From T1Sed10-7 sp041685505 (GTDB taxonomy: Bacteria > Actinomycetota > Nitriliruptoria > Nitriliruptorales > Nitriliruptoraceae), in contig JAWLFQ010000015.1 of the NCBI GenBank assembly GCA_041685505.1, forward strand, positions 1 to 38,087: a stretch of 38,087 nucleotides of DNA, read 5' to 3'. The notes under the pieces are model-generated. The model had not been told where the DNA came from. It worked only from the letters and a program-made list of their open reading frames with translations, and made no database searches. Position numbers and translations under genes: made by a program. Shown piece after piece: positions 1 through 6,664 of this stretch. Within the stretch, counting starts at the first letter, position 1. Each line of letters opens with the position of its first letter.

Positions 1-2
1 CC

Positions 3-44
3 CGTGAGGTGATCCACCGCGACGATCTGGTGGTGCTTGGCTGA
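3..44 (+). CDS. C-terminal tail of an unidentified protein (partial)
   Basis: Only the last 13 codons are inside the window. Frame 3 reads REVIHRDDLVVLG and then TGA at 42-44. The ending 'x-x-D-x-L-V-V-L-G' is the kind of final strand seen in TrkA/RCK C-terminal domains of potassium channels and transporters, but 13 residues cannot establish this. It converges on the acidic-protein gene, with 22 nt between the two stop codons. It could be a chance open frame, although the reading frame is open to the window edge. Confidence 0.4.
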   Translation, partial: REVIHRDDLVVLG

Positions 45-66
45 GCGCAGGTGACGGTCGGCACAC

Positions 67-558
67 TCAGTCGTCGGAGTCGATCGAGGTCGGGTCGTCA
101 AGCCCCTCCGCGTCGTCGGCGTCGTCGTCGGCGTCGTCCGCGTCGTCGTCCTCGGCGGCGTCGTCGGCCCGGTGGTCTGTGTCGTCTGCGTCGTCGTCGG
201 CGTCGTCGTCGGCGTCGTCCGCGGCCGTTCCCTCCGGGCTCGCCAGGCTGGCAACCGACACCTCGTCCACATCCCCGAGACCCGCCGTCGGCCCGGGCGC
301 TGCAGGCGTCGGGGAGCTCGCTCGCTCCTCGGGGCCGGGGCTGAGCAGGTCCTCACGGATCACGGGTGCCACGATCTCCGGGGACGGGCGGAACGCGTCC
401 TCGACCGATGGACCTGCCGGGGCGGTGACGGTGCTCGCGTCGAGGTCGATCGATGCGACATCCACCCCGGGCGAGCGCCCGATGAGCAGGGTCCCGATGC
501 CGAGCCCGGCGACGGCGGTGGCCACGCTGGCCACTTGCCAGCGCCGTGGGGTGTCCAT
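67..558 (-). CDS. Membrane-anchored Asp-rich acidic protein (acidic protein A)
   Basis: A 163-residue protein of unknown function. Residues 1-8 include RRW, and residues 9-28 are a hydrophobic Ala/Gly-rich segment that could be an uncleaved signal anchor or a signal peptide. Residues 30-110 are Pro/Ala/Ser-rich. From about residue 112 to the end the chain is almost only Asp and Ala in DADD/DDADD repeats, closing with DPTSIDSDD. The start ATG directly abuts the stop codon of the histidine kinase (559-561), and the RBS ggaggtgg lies inside the kinase 3' end. It is therefore the third gene of the regulator-kinase operon. The overall plan (RW near the N-terminus, Ala-rich anchor, short conserved-looking stretch, acidic repeat, terminal DD) matches the protein at 4191-4829. 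An extracytoplasmic cation-binding or wall-associated role is a guess. Confidence 0.85.
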   Translation of the reverse strand: MDTPRRWQVASVATAVAGLGIGTLLIGRSPGVDVASIDLDASTVTAPAGPSVEDAFRPSPEIVAPVIREDLLSPGPEERASSPTPAAPGPTAGLGDVDEVSVASLASPEGTAADDADDDADDDADDTDHRADDAAEDDDADDADDDADDAEGLDDPTSIDSDD

Positions 559-2184
559 CTAGTCCACCTCCGTGCGGTCATGTGGAGGATGTGGCTGGAG
601 CGCAGCGACGTGATGCCGGCCGGGTGCGTCCATCCCGGGCGCGCCGTGGTCCTCGGTCGTGGACCGCTCCCCGGCCGGTCCCGGGTGCAGGGGTGCCGGC
701 ACGTCGCCGAGCAGATCGGTGTCCTCAGCGGTGGGTGTCCAGGGGAGGTGCAGGCTGATGCAGGTGCCCTCGTGATCGGAGTCCACCTCCACCTCTCCGC
801 CGTGGGCCGTGACCACGGCGTGCACCACCGACAGTCCCAGGCCGGTGGAATCGCGGGCCTTCCCGGCGCGTACGAAGGGGTCGAGGACCACGTCGCGGAT
901 CGCGGGATCGATGCCCTCGCCGTCGTCGAGCACCGCGATCCGCAGCCGCTGCTGCTGCGGCTCCAGGTCCGCTGCGATCGTGATCCGCGTGCCCGCGGGG
1001 TTGTGCACGGCGGCGTTGGTGGTGAGGTTGAGCACCGCCTGGGCGAGCCGGTCGGGGTCGGCCTGCAGCGTGGCCGGTGGTGGCGGCAGGATGCGTACCT
1101 GGGCACCGAGACCCGTGCCGGCGAGCTTGATCTCCAGCGCTTCGAACCAGGCGACCAGGTCGAGCGGCTCCGGGCGGACGAAGTCCTCGGTGCTGATGCG
1201 CGCGAAGGTCATGAGATCCTCCACCAGCCGGCCCATGCGCCCGAGCTCGTCGCGCACGATCTCGGTGGTCTCGGTGACCGCTGCCGGATCACCGCGGTCG
1301 AGGGTGCTCAGCAGCTCGAGGTGGCCCCTCGCGATGGTGATCGGGGTCCGCAGCTCGTGGCCGACGCTGGCGAGGAACCGCTGCTGCTCGGCGGTGGCGT
1401 CCGCGAGCCGATCCAGCATGGTGTTGAACTCGGCGGCGAGCACCGCCACCTCGTCGTCGGAGTCGGGGACCTCCACGCGTGCGTCGAAGCGGCGCAGCTC
1501 CGTGGAGCGGGCGGCGACCGCCAGCGCCCCCAGGGGTGCCAGGGCCCGCCACAGCGTCGCGGTCAGGAGCACCCCACCGACGAGCAGCGAGGCCCCCGCG
1601 GCGGCGGCCACGATCCCGGCCGCCTCGCGCGCCTCGGCACGCACCGGCGCCAGCGGGGAGACGATCTGCAGGGTCGCGAGGCGCTCCCCACCGAGCAGGA
1701 CCGGCACGCTGGACGTCCGGATCTCGCCGGCGGCGGTACCGGTGTCCAGCGTCTCGCGACGGTTGAGCGCACCCGCCGGCAGGGTGCGCTCGGCGAAGGG
1801 CGCCGCGAGCTCGGGTGGTCCGTTGCTGGCCGCCAGCCGCTGCCCGTCGGTGAAGGTGACGATCGTCCAGTAGGACGGCGTGCTCGGGTTGAGCTCGAGG
1901 AAACGTCGCACCGCGAGCTCCAGCGCGGCGCGGTCGGAGATCTGCGGGTCCGCGGCGCGAGCTTCCGCCACGAGCGCAGCGGTGGAGCGCTCGAAACGTT
2001 CCTGCTCCCGGGCGATGACCACGTCGATGTCCCTGCTGCCGTCCTCGAGCAGCAGCTCGTAGGCGAGCACGGCGGCGACCGCCAGGCTGACGGCCAGCAC
2101 CACCATGGCCGTCAGGGGCACCCGAACACGCAGCCACCGGGTCGGTGATCGCTCGGGTCGTCGTGCCCATGCGGGGCGCCTCAT
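559..2184 (-). CDS. Two-component sensor histidine kinase (MprB/BaeS-like)
   Basis: A 541-residue membrane sensor kinase. TM1 is about residues 22-45. An extracytoplasmic sensor of about 140 residues follows, and TM2 is about 187-212. HAMP is about 213-265. The HisKA H-box has the phospho-acceptor in ASVGHELRTP (His276). HATPase_c shows the N-box (Asn386/Asn390), G1 DDGEG (about 420-424) and G2 GLGL (about 448-451). A Pro/His-rich tail of about 60 residues after the ATPase domain is not part of the usual fold. The ATG overlaps the regulator stop codon (ATGA at 2181-2184), which implies translational coupling. The acidic-protein gene starts at the next base after its stop. The kinase presumably phosphorylates the regulator encoded upstream. 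The signal is unknown. The co-encoded acidic extracytoplasmic protein could be a modulator of the sensor, which is inference. Confidence 0.95.
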   Translation of the reverse strand: MRRPAWARRPERSPTRWLRVRVPLTAMVVLAVSLAVAAVLAYELLLEDGSRDIDVVIAREQERFERSTAALVAEARAADPQISDRAALELAVRRFLELNPSTPSYWTIVTFTDGQRLAASNGPPELAAPFAERTLPAGALNRRETLDTGTAAGEIRTSSVPVLLGGERLATLQIVSPLAPVRAEAREAAGIVAAAAGASLLVGGVLLTATLWRALAPLGALAVAARSTELRRFDARVEVPDSDDEVAVLAAEFNTMLDRLADATAEQQRFLASVGHELRTPITIARGHLELLSTLDRGDPAAVTETTEIVRDELGRMGRLVEDLMTFARISTEDFVRPEPLDLVAWFEALEIKLAGTGLGAQVRILPPPPATLQADPDRLAQAVLNLTTNAAVHNPAGTRITIAADLEPQQQRLRIAVLDDGEGIDPAIRDVVLDPFVRAGKARDSTGLGLSVVHAVVTAHGGEVEVDSDHEGTCISLHLPWTPTAEDTDLLGDVPAPLHPGPAGERSTTEDHGAPGMDAPGRHHVAALQPHPPHDRTEVD

Positions 2185-2837
2185 GCGACGAAGCGGTAGC
2201 CGGCACCCCGCACGGTCTCGATCCGGTGCCGACCCAGTTTGCGGCGCAGGTAGCCGACGTAGACCTCGACGACGTTGGAACCCGGTTCGAAGTCGTAGCC
2301 CCACACGCGGTCCATGAGCTGCACCTGGGAGAGGACCTGCCCCGCATGGCGCAGCAGGGTCTCGAGCAGGGCGAACTCGCGGGCGGTCAGGTCCACCTCA
2401 CGGCCATCGACCTGCACGCTGCGGCGCCGCAGGTCGAGCCGCACCTCGCCGACCTCGAGCGCGTCGCTGGAGCCCTGGTCGCGTGCACGCAGGCGGGCGT
2501 GGACCCGTGCCAGCAGCTCCGCGAAGCTGAAGGGTTTGGTGAGGTAGTCGTCGGCACCGGCGTTGAGGTTGCGCACGCGGTCGTCGATCGCGTCCTTGGC
2601 GGTCAGCACGATCACGGGGACGTCCGGTCGACGTTGCCGGAGCTTGACGAGGACCTCCTCGCCGGACTGCTGTGGCAACGTCAGGTCGAGGATCACCAGG
2701 TCGACGGCCTCGTCGCATGCCAGGGCGTACCCGGATGCACCGTCACCGGCGTGCTGGACGGTGAACCCTTCCGCGCGCAGACCGCGCTCCACGAAGGAGG
2801 CGATGCGGGGTTCATCCTCGACCAGGAGCACGTTCAT
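2181..2837 (-). CDS. OmpR/PhoB-family response regulator
   Basis: A 218-residue transcription factor. The receiver domain (1-115) shows Asp8/Glu9 of the acidic pocket, the phospho-acceptor Asp51 in LVILDLTLP, Thr79 and Lys101 (TKPF). A winged-helix domain follows from about residue 127 and contains LTAREFALLETLL, the VWGYDFEPGSNVVEVYVGYLRRKL recognition region given here as motif only, and the terminal VRGAGYRF hairpin. I chose the ATG at 2837 (MNVLLVEDE), because the additional 13 codons upstream are not family-like. No clear Shine-Dalgarno is visible. The hexamer CACACT 7 nt upstream could be a -10 that gives a leaderless transcript. It is first in a three-gene operon and lies 39 bp downstream of an array of 11-bp-spaced half-sites that it is likely to bind itself. 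Confidence 0.95.
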   Translation of the reverse strand: MNVLLVEDEPRIASFVERGLRAEGFTVQHAGDGASGYALACDEAVDLVILDLTLPQQSGEEVLVKLRQRRPDVPVIVLTAKDAIDDRVRNLNAGADDYLTKPFSFAELLARVHARLRARDQGSSDALEVGEVRLDLRRRSVQVDGREVDLTAREFALLETLLRHAGQVLSQVQLMDRVWGYDFEPGSNVVEVYVGYLRRKLGRHRIETVRGAGYRFVA

Positions 2838-2876
2838 GGGGTTGAGTGTGCCCGACGGCACGCCAGGGTGGGCCAA

Positions 2877-2915
2877 CCTGAAGGTTCCCTCAGCTGGTGC
2901 TCAGCAGGCGCTCAC
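2877..2915. promoter_or_regulatory. Array of four 11-bp-spaced half-sites upstream of the regulator operon
   Basis: On the + strand the hexamers CCTGAA (2877), CCTCAG (2888), GCTCAG (2899) and GCTCAC (2910) start exactly 11 bp apart. On the regulator strand this reads GTGAGC, CTGAGC, CTGAGG, TTCAGG with 5-bp spacers and ends TTCAGGTTGG. Direct repeats with 11-bp pitch are the known target geometry of PhoB/OmpR-family regulators. If transcription starts at about 2838, the array covers about -39 to -77, a normal activator position. The same arrangement occurs at 4952-4990. Confidence 0.7.
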
Positions 2916-2938
2916 GCTGCGGCGGCATCCTGCCCGCG

Positions 2939-2982
2939 CCGCGCACCGGCCGCGCACAGACCGCGTACAGGCCGCGTACAGG
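2939..2982. repeat. Four tandem 11-bp direct repeats upstream of the APH-like gene
   Basis: Four consecutive 11-mers are seen: CCGCGCACCGG, CCGCGCACAGA, CCGCGTACAGG, CCGCGTACAGG. They end at the RBS (ggagg, 2981-2985) of the gene starting at 2993. Their GCACAG/GTACAG cores (2954, 2965, 2976) fall in exact 11-bp register with the half-site array at 2877-2915, so they may extend that operator towards the divergent gene. They may equally be a simple slippage repeat. Confidence 0.75.
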
Positions 2983-2992
2983 AGGAGCGAGC

Positions 2993-4168
2993 GTGGAGCC
3001 GACACCCTTGCGTGACAGCGAGGAACGGGCCGTGCTGACCGCTGCGGCGCGCGCCGCAGGGGCGCAGCTGGTGGAGACGCGGCTGCGCAGCATCCACCAC
3101 CGCCCCGGCCGCAGCCGCTCGGTGCTGCACGATGCCGTCCTCGAGGTCGAGGAGCGACGCCACCGGGTCGTGCTGGTGACCCACCTCGATGTGCGCGGCT
3201 ACCCCGAGGGTGCCCTGGTGCTGACCGACGGGCCCCGCGAGGCGGCGGTGTGGCGTTTCCCCCACGACCCCTACCTGCCCGGGCTCGCCTCGGCGGTCGC
3301 CGCGCATCGTGTCCGCGAGCTGCTCGACACCCTGGGTGGCCCCCCGGGGGACGTCACGCTGAAGACCCGCGCCTACCGCCCCACCCGGCGGGCGGTGGTC
3401 GAGGTCCAACTGCACGGTCCGAGCTCGGGTCGGGTGCTCTACATGAAGGTGCTCTCCCCCGCGCGTGCGGGATCGGTCGCCCGACGACACCGCCAGCTGA
3501 CCCGGGCGGCACTGCCGGTCCCGACGCTGCTGGGGGTCGCACCGGAGCAGGGGATCGTGGCGCTCGAGGCGCTGGCGGGTCCGACCCTGGGCGCAGCCCT
3601 CCGGGCGGGTGCTCCCGTGCCGGACCCGGCGGCCCTCGTGGAGCTGTCCACCCGCATCGCCGCCAGCGGCGTCGACGGCCGCCGCGACCCCCGTGCCTTC
3701 GCCGATCCGGTGCGCCATGTCCCGCTGCTCGCCGAACTGCTCCCCGACCGCGCGGAGGAGATCGCGGCCCTGGCCGCGGCGGCTGCCGCCATCGACGCGC
3801 CCCTGGTCGGGGTCCACGGGGACCTCCACGCCGGCCAGCTCCTGCTGGGGACCGACGGAGCGGTCACCGGCATGCTGGACATCGACGGCGCCGGCCAGGG
3901 CTACCTCGCCCACGATGCGGGCAACCTGGTGGCCCACATCGAGGTCCTGGGCAGCATCGATGCGGCCAGTGCCCCCCGTGCGGCGGCCTACGCCGCACGG
4001 GTCCGGGACGCCTACGCCGAGGTCGTCGACCCCGACGACCTCGCACGCGCCACCGCCGCCTCCTGGCTGGGCCTGGCGACCAGCGCACACCGCGCTCAGG
4101 GCGACGACTGGCCGCTGCAGGTGGCGGCACGGATCGACCGGGCGGCCGCGCTCATCGACGGACGGTGA
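2993..4168 (+). CDS. APH-fold phosphotransferase family protein (substrate unknown)
   Basis: A 391-residue protein starting with GTG (VEPTPLRD), with the RBS ggagg 7 nt upstream. The C-terminal half has the aminoglycoside-phosphotransferase/choline-kinase catalytic pattern: HGDLHAGQLL (catalytic Asp about residue 280) and MLDIDGAGQG (metal-binding Asp about 297-299). The following stretch YLAHDAGNLVAHIE is typical of the family, where it is often D-[LV]-[AG]. The N-terminal about 190 residues (strands including VYMKVLSP-like RVLYMKVLS) would form the nucleotide-binding lobe but have no clear GxGxxG loop. It is transcribed away from the two-component operon across a 155-bp gap filled with 11-bp repeats, so shared regulation is likely. 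Family members phosphorylate antibiotics, sugars or small metabolites. No substrate can be read from the sequence, and I make no resistance claim. Confidence 0.8.
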   Translation: MEPTPLRDSEERAVLTAAARAAGAQLVETRLRSIHHRPGRSRSVLHDAVLEVEERRHRVVLVTHLDVRGYPEGALVLTDGPREAAVWRFPHDPYLPGLASAVAAHRVRELLDTLGGPPGDVTLKTRAYRPTRRAVVEVQLHGPSSGRVLYMKVLSPARAGSVARRHRQLTRAALPVPTLLGVAPEQGIVALEALAGPTLGAALRAGAPVPDPAALVELSTRIAASGVDGRRDPRAFADPVRHVPLLAELLPDRAEEIAALAAAAAAIDAPLVGVHGDLHAGQLLLGTDGAVTGMLDIDGAGQGYLAHDAGNLVAHIEVLGSIDAASAPRAAAYAARVRDAYAEVVDPDDLARATAASWLGLATSAHRAQGDDWPLQVAARIDRAAALIDGR

Positions 4169-4190
4169 GCGCGGCGCGCCGTGGGAGGCG

Positions 4191-4829
4191 TCAGTCGTCC
4201 TCGTCGGAGATCGACTCGTCCTCCTCGGAGAGCTCCTCGTCGGAGATGGACTCGTCCTCCTCGGAGAGCTCCTCTGCGGAGATCGACTCGTCCTCCTCGG
4301 AGAGCTCCTCTGCGGACATCGACACCTCGGATACCAGGGCCTCTTCGGCGTCGACGTCCTCCTCCCCCTCCTCTGGAGAGGCCGCCGACTCCTCGGACAC
4401 CGACTCCTCCGACACCGACATCGGGCTCGGGCTGCCCTCTTCGGGGCTCTCCTGCTGCGTTGCGGCAGGTCGCGCGGAGGCGATGTCTGCCTGATCGGCG
4501 ATGTCGCTGGGCGAGTCGTTCGATACCTCGTCGTCGGGCGCGCTCTCGCCCGAGTCCTGGGTCGGGCTGGGCTCCGGGCTGGGCTCCGGGCTCGGCTCGG
4601 CACTGTCCGTCGGGTCCGCCGAGTCGGCTGCACGGTCCTGGGTCGCGAAGGGCGCAGGAACGACCTGGAGGTTGTCGAGGGCTGCGTCGCCGGTGGGCTC
4701 GGCGGCGAGCTCGATCGGCGTCGCCTCGTTCGGGCCGGAGACGGCGGTGGCGATGCCGAAGGCGCCCGCGGCGATCGCGACGGACGCGGCGGTCGCGGTG
4801 ACGGTGCGCCAGCGTGAGAGGTGGATCAT
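4191..4829 (-). CDS. Membrane-anchored Glu/Ser-rich acidic repeat protein (acidic protein B)
   Basis: A 212-residue protein of unknown function. Residues 1-30 hold SRW followed by an Ala-rich hydrophobic segment (signal anchor or signal peptide). A non-repetitive stretch of about 35 residues follows, then PSPEPSPEPSP, then increasingly acidic sequence. It ends with three copies of a 12-residue unit (SAEELSEEDESI and variants) and a terminal SDEDD. At DNA level the unit is a 36-bp tandem repeat (copies begin near 4213, 4249 and 4285). The ATG at 4829 has the RBS aggag 7 nt upstream. Architecture and the terminal S-I-x-x-DD resemble the Asp-rich protein at 67-558, and I regard the two as divergent paralogues. 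The gene is monocistronic, and its upstream region carries the same 11-bp operator array as the two-component operon. Confidence 0.85.
   Translation of the reverse strand: MIHLSRWRTVTATAASVAIAAGAFGIATAVSGPNEATPIELAAEPTGDAALDNLQVVPAPFATQDRAADSADPTDSAEPSPEPSPEPSPTQDSGESAPDDEVSNDSPSDIADQADIASARPAATQQESPEEGSPSPMSVSEESVSEESAASPEEGEEDVDAEEALVSEVSMSAEELSEEDESISAEELSEEDESISDEELSEEDESISDEDD
4210..4320 (-). repeat. 36-bp tandem repeat encoding the EELSEEDESIS unit
   Basis: Three near-identical 36-bp copies, recognisable by gactcgtcctcctcggagag beginning at 4213, 4249 and 4285. Each copy encodes twelve residues of the acidic tail of protein B. The few differences between copies change Ala to Asp, so the acidic character is kept or increased. 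Such in-frame repeats can expand or contract between strains. Confidence 0.9.
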
Positions 4830-4880
4830 GTCGTCGCTCCTGGTCGGGTTGCTGGATATCCGGACCCGAGCCTGCGTGCA

Positions 4881-4886
4881 AGGGTA
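4881..4886 (-). promoter_or_regulatory. Candidate -10 element of acidic protein B
   Basis: TACCCT on the minus strand (4886 to 4881), 51 nt before the ATG, matches the TAnnnT pattern seen before other genes in this window. It lies about 65 bp downstream of the operator array. No convincing -35 hexamer is visible. Confidence 0.4.
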
Positions 4887-4951
4887 GCCGCGGAAGCGTC
4901 GGATCCGGCGGGCAGATGCGCCGCCCGTCGACAGTGACGGTGCACCACCAA

Positions 4952-4990
4952 CCTGAAGCGGACCTGGCAGGCTGCTGAGAGCTTCCTCAG
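4952..4990. promoter_or_regulatory. Second array of four 11-bp-spaced half-sites, upstream of acidic protein B
   Basis: On the + strand CCTGAA (4952), CCTGGC (4963), GCTGAG (4974) and CCTCAG (4985) start exactly 11 bp apart. Read on the strand of acidic protein B, this is CTGAGG, CTCAGC, GCCAGG, TTCAGG and continues to TTCAGGTTGG, identical to the end of the array at 2877-2915. The outermost half-site overlaps the stop codon of the oxidoreductase (4987-4989). The shared array is the main evidence that the response regulator also controls acidic protein B. Confidence 0.7.
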
Positions 4991-5943
4991 CGGGCCGGGT
5001 CGAGGACCAGCTTGCCCACGGTGCGGCGCTCCCGCAGGTCGCGGTGGGCTGCGGCGGCCTCCGACAACGCATAGGTGCCACCCACCACCGGGGTGAGCGC
5101 GCCGGCCAGCGTCAGCTCCAGCAGTTCCTGCATCGGGGTGGCGAGGTGACGGGCGGGGTCCTGCATGGCGTGTGCCAACCAGAAGCCGATCACCCCCCGG
5201 CTGCGTCCGATCAGCATCCCCGGGTCGATGGGGCTCGGCGCCTGGCGCGAGGCCATGCCGTAGACGACGCAGCGGCCGAAGGGCGCGAGCGCGGCGATGC
5301 ACTGGTCGGTGGTACGGCCGCCGGCCATCTCGAGCACCACGTCGACCTTGCCGCCGTTGGCCTCCTCGAGCGCTCCCTTGAGGTCGTCGCTGCGGGAGTC
5401 GACCGCGACGTCCGCGCCCAGCTCGGTGGCCAGCTGGCGCTTCTCCTCGGTGGAGGCGGCGGCGATGATCCTGCCGGCCCCGAAGCGCCGGGCGAGCTGG
5501 ATCGCCAAGGTGCCGACGCCGCCGGCCGCGGCGAGCACCACCACGGACTCACCGGGCGTGATCCGGGCGCTGGTGCGCAGCAGGTGCCAGGCCGTGGTGC
5601 CCTGGAGCACCAGTGCCAGGGCGGCACCGTCGGTCACCGCGTCAGGGACCTCGAAGGCGACCGCCGGGGAGACGACGGCACGCTCGGCGTACCCACCACC
5701 GGCGAGTAGCGCCACCACCCGGCGACCGTCCGCCAGCCGTCCCACCGCCTCGGCGCCGGGGATCATCGGCAGGCTGGCCGGTGCGAGGTAGGTGTCCTCG
5801 GCCTGGTGGGTGTCGGCGTAGTTGACGCCGGCGGCGGTGATCTCCAGCAGCTGCGTGCCGGGCGGCGGTGTCGGATCGGGCTCGTCCTCGACCAGCTGCA
5901 GCACCTCGGGTCCCCCGAACTGCGTGATCCTGATGGCGCGCAC
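4987..5943 (-). CDS. Zinc-free quinone-oxidoreductase-like medium-chain dehydrogenase
   Basis: A 318-residue MDR-superfamily enzyme of the NADPH:quinone reductase (Qor) type. The start is GTG (VRAIRITQFGGPEV), with gaggagg 5 nt upstream. The N-terminal GroES-like domain includes GVNYADTHQ. The Rossmann domain carries AAAGGVGTLAIQLARRFGA (nucleotide binding), followed by SRSDD and VLEMAGG. No catalytic or structural zinc cysteines are seen. The family reduces quinones or enones with NADPH, and the real substrate is unknown. It is the paralogue of the gene at 7142-8110 (both begin with x-AIRxxxxGGPEVL). It is divergent from the small gene at 6197. Confidence 0.9.
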   Translation of the reverse strand: MRAIRITQFGGPEVLQLVEDEPDPTPPPGTQLLEITAAGVNYADTHQAEDTYLAPASLPMIPGAEAVGRLADGRRVVALLAGGGYAERAVVSPAVAFEVPDAVTDGAALALVLQGTTAWHLLRTSARITPGESVVVLAAAGGVGTLAIQLARRFGAGRIIAAASTEEKRQLATELGADVAVDSRSDDLKGALEEANGGKVDVVLEMAGGRTTDQCIAALAPFGRCVVYGMASRQAPSPIDPGMLIGRSRGVIGFWLAHAMQDPARHLATPMQELLELTLAGALTPVVGGTYALSEAAAAHRDLRERRTVGKLVLDPAR

Positions 5944-5995
5944 CGCGGCCTCCTCGCTCGCTGTCGACCCCACGCCCCGCGGGGACGGGAAGGGG

Positions 5996-6001
5996 ACCGT
6001 A
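5996..6001 (-). promoter_or_regulatory. Candidate -10 element of the oxidoreductase gene
   Basis: TACGGT on the minus strand, about 53 nt before the GTG at 5943. It fits the TAnnnT pattern but is weak. The rest of the 253-bp divergent region (5944-6196) shows no other recognisable element apart from the + strand TACCGT at 6144. Confidence 0.25.
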
Positions 6002-6143
6002 GGCGATGGTGCGACGACCTCGGAGGATCCCGGCTGCGCCCGTCGGTGCTGCGCGCGCCGGGACGCCACGACGGTGTGGAGACGAGCGCGCCGCGCATGG
6101 CGTGGTAGGTGGACACCGCCTCCGACCGGCCGCCAGGCGGACC

Positions 6144-6149
6144 TACCGT
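6144..6149 (+). promoter_or_regulatory. Candidate -10 element of the cadherin-like gene
   Basis: TACCGT, 47 nt upstream of the ATG at 6197. This is a weak match to TAnnnT, and no -35 hexamer is clear. Confidence 0.25.
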
Positions 6150-6196
6150 CCGAGCGGGTCACGACGGGTGGGGGCCGGGGAGCAGGGGGATGTCGG

Positions 6197-6664
6197 ATGG
6201 GAGCTGGTGGACAGGGACAGCGCGCTGCCGAGGGGCACGTCTGGTCGCGGGTGATCCACCTGGATGACGCGTGGTCCCAGCCGCTCGGCCCCCTGGACCT
6301 GCTGGCGCTCGAGCTGCGTGGCGCGACGCTTCGGCCCGACTTCTCGCCGACCGTGACCCAGTACGAGGCCGTGGCCGAGGCCTTCCCCCACACCGACGCC
6401 TCGGCCGGTGGCTCGCCTGCAGGCGTCGCACGGGTGCTCACCGGCATGTTGGTGGTCGAGCTCGCGGTGACCTCGGCGTGGCGCGGCACGCCGGTGCAGG
6501 TCACCAGCTCCACCGGTCGGGTGGAGCCGCTCGGCCGGGGGCGCTACGTCGTGCGCGGGCGGGCCGGCGGCGATCACCACCTCGCCGTCACCGTGGGGTC
6601 GATGTCGGGACCCTGCCGGAGCACGGTGATCATGCTGCGGGGGAGGCCTGGTGCGATCAGGTGA
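6197..6664 (+). CDS. Small protein with one cadherin-like beta-sandwich domain
   Basis: A 155-residue protein. The ATG follows agcaggggg 7-8 nt upstream. From about residue 35 it shows the entry signature of cadherin-like beta-sandwich domains (Pfam PF12733 type): L-x-L-x-G-A-x-L-x-P-x-F-S-P-x-V-x-x-Y. Alternating strands follow (VELAVTS, VQVTS, RYVVRGRAGG, HLAVTVGS) and end in a V-x-M-L-R-like last strand. This domain normally occurs in repeats within large secreted proteins. Here it stands alone and no signal peptide or membrane segment is seen, so it would be cytoplasmic unless an upstream start adds a signal. Its 3' end overlaps the convergent deacylase gene by 8 bp. The assignment is by eye from the motif. 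Confidence 0.6.
   Translation: MGAGGQGQRAAEGHVWSRVIHLDDAWSQPLGPLDLLALELRGATLRPDFSPTVTQYEAVAEAFPHTDASAGGSPAGVARVLTGMLVVELAVTSAWRGTPVQVTSSTGRVEPLGRGRYVVRGRAGGDHHLAVTVGSMSGPCRSTVIMLRGRPGAIR

Noticed and set aside
100..235. Asp-rich repeat DNA as a possible CRISPR or satellite element
   Set aside because: The repeats are short, in frame and entirely within the coding sequence of acidic protein A, without unique spacers.
172..2148. Long open frame opposite the histidine kinase (658 codons)
   Set aside because: It is antisense to a kinase with all motifs intact, and its translation is low-complexity Arg/Gly/His-rich with no domain. Such shadows are common at this GC content.
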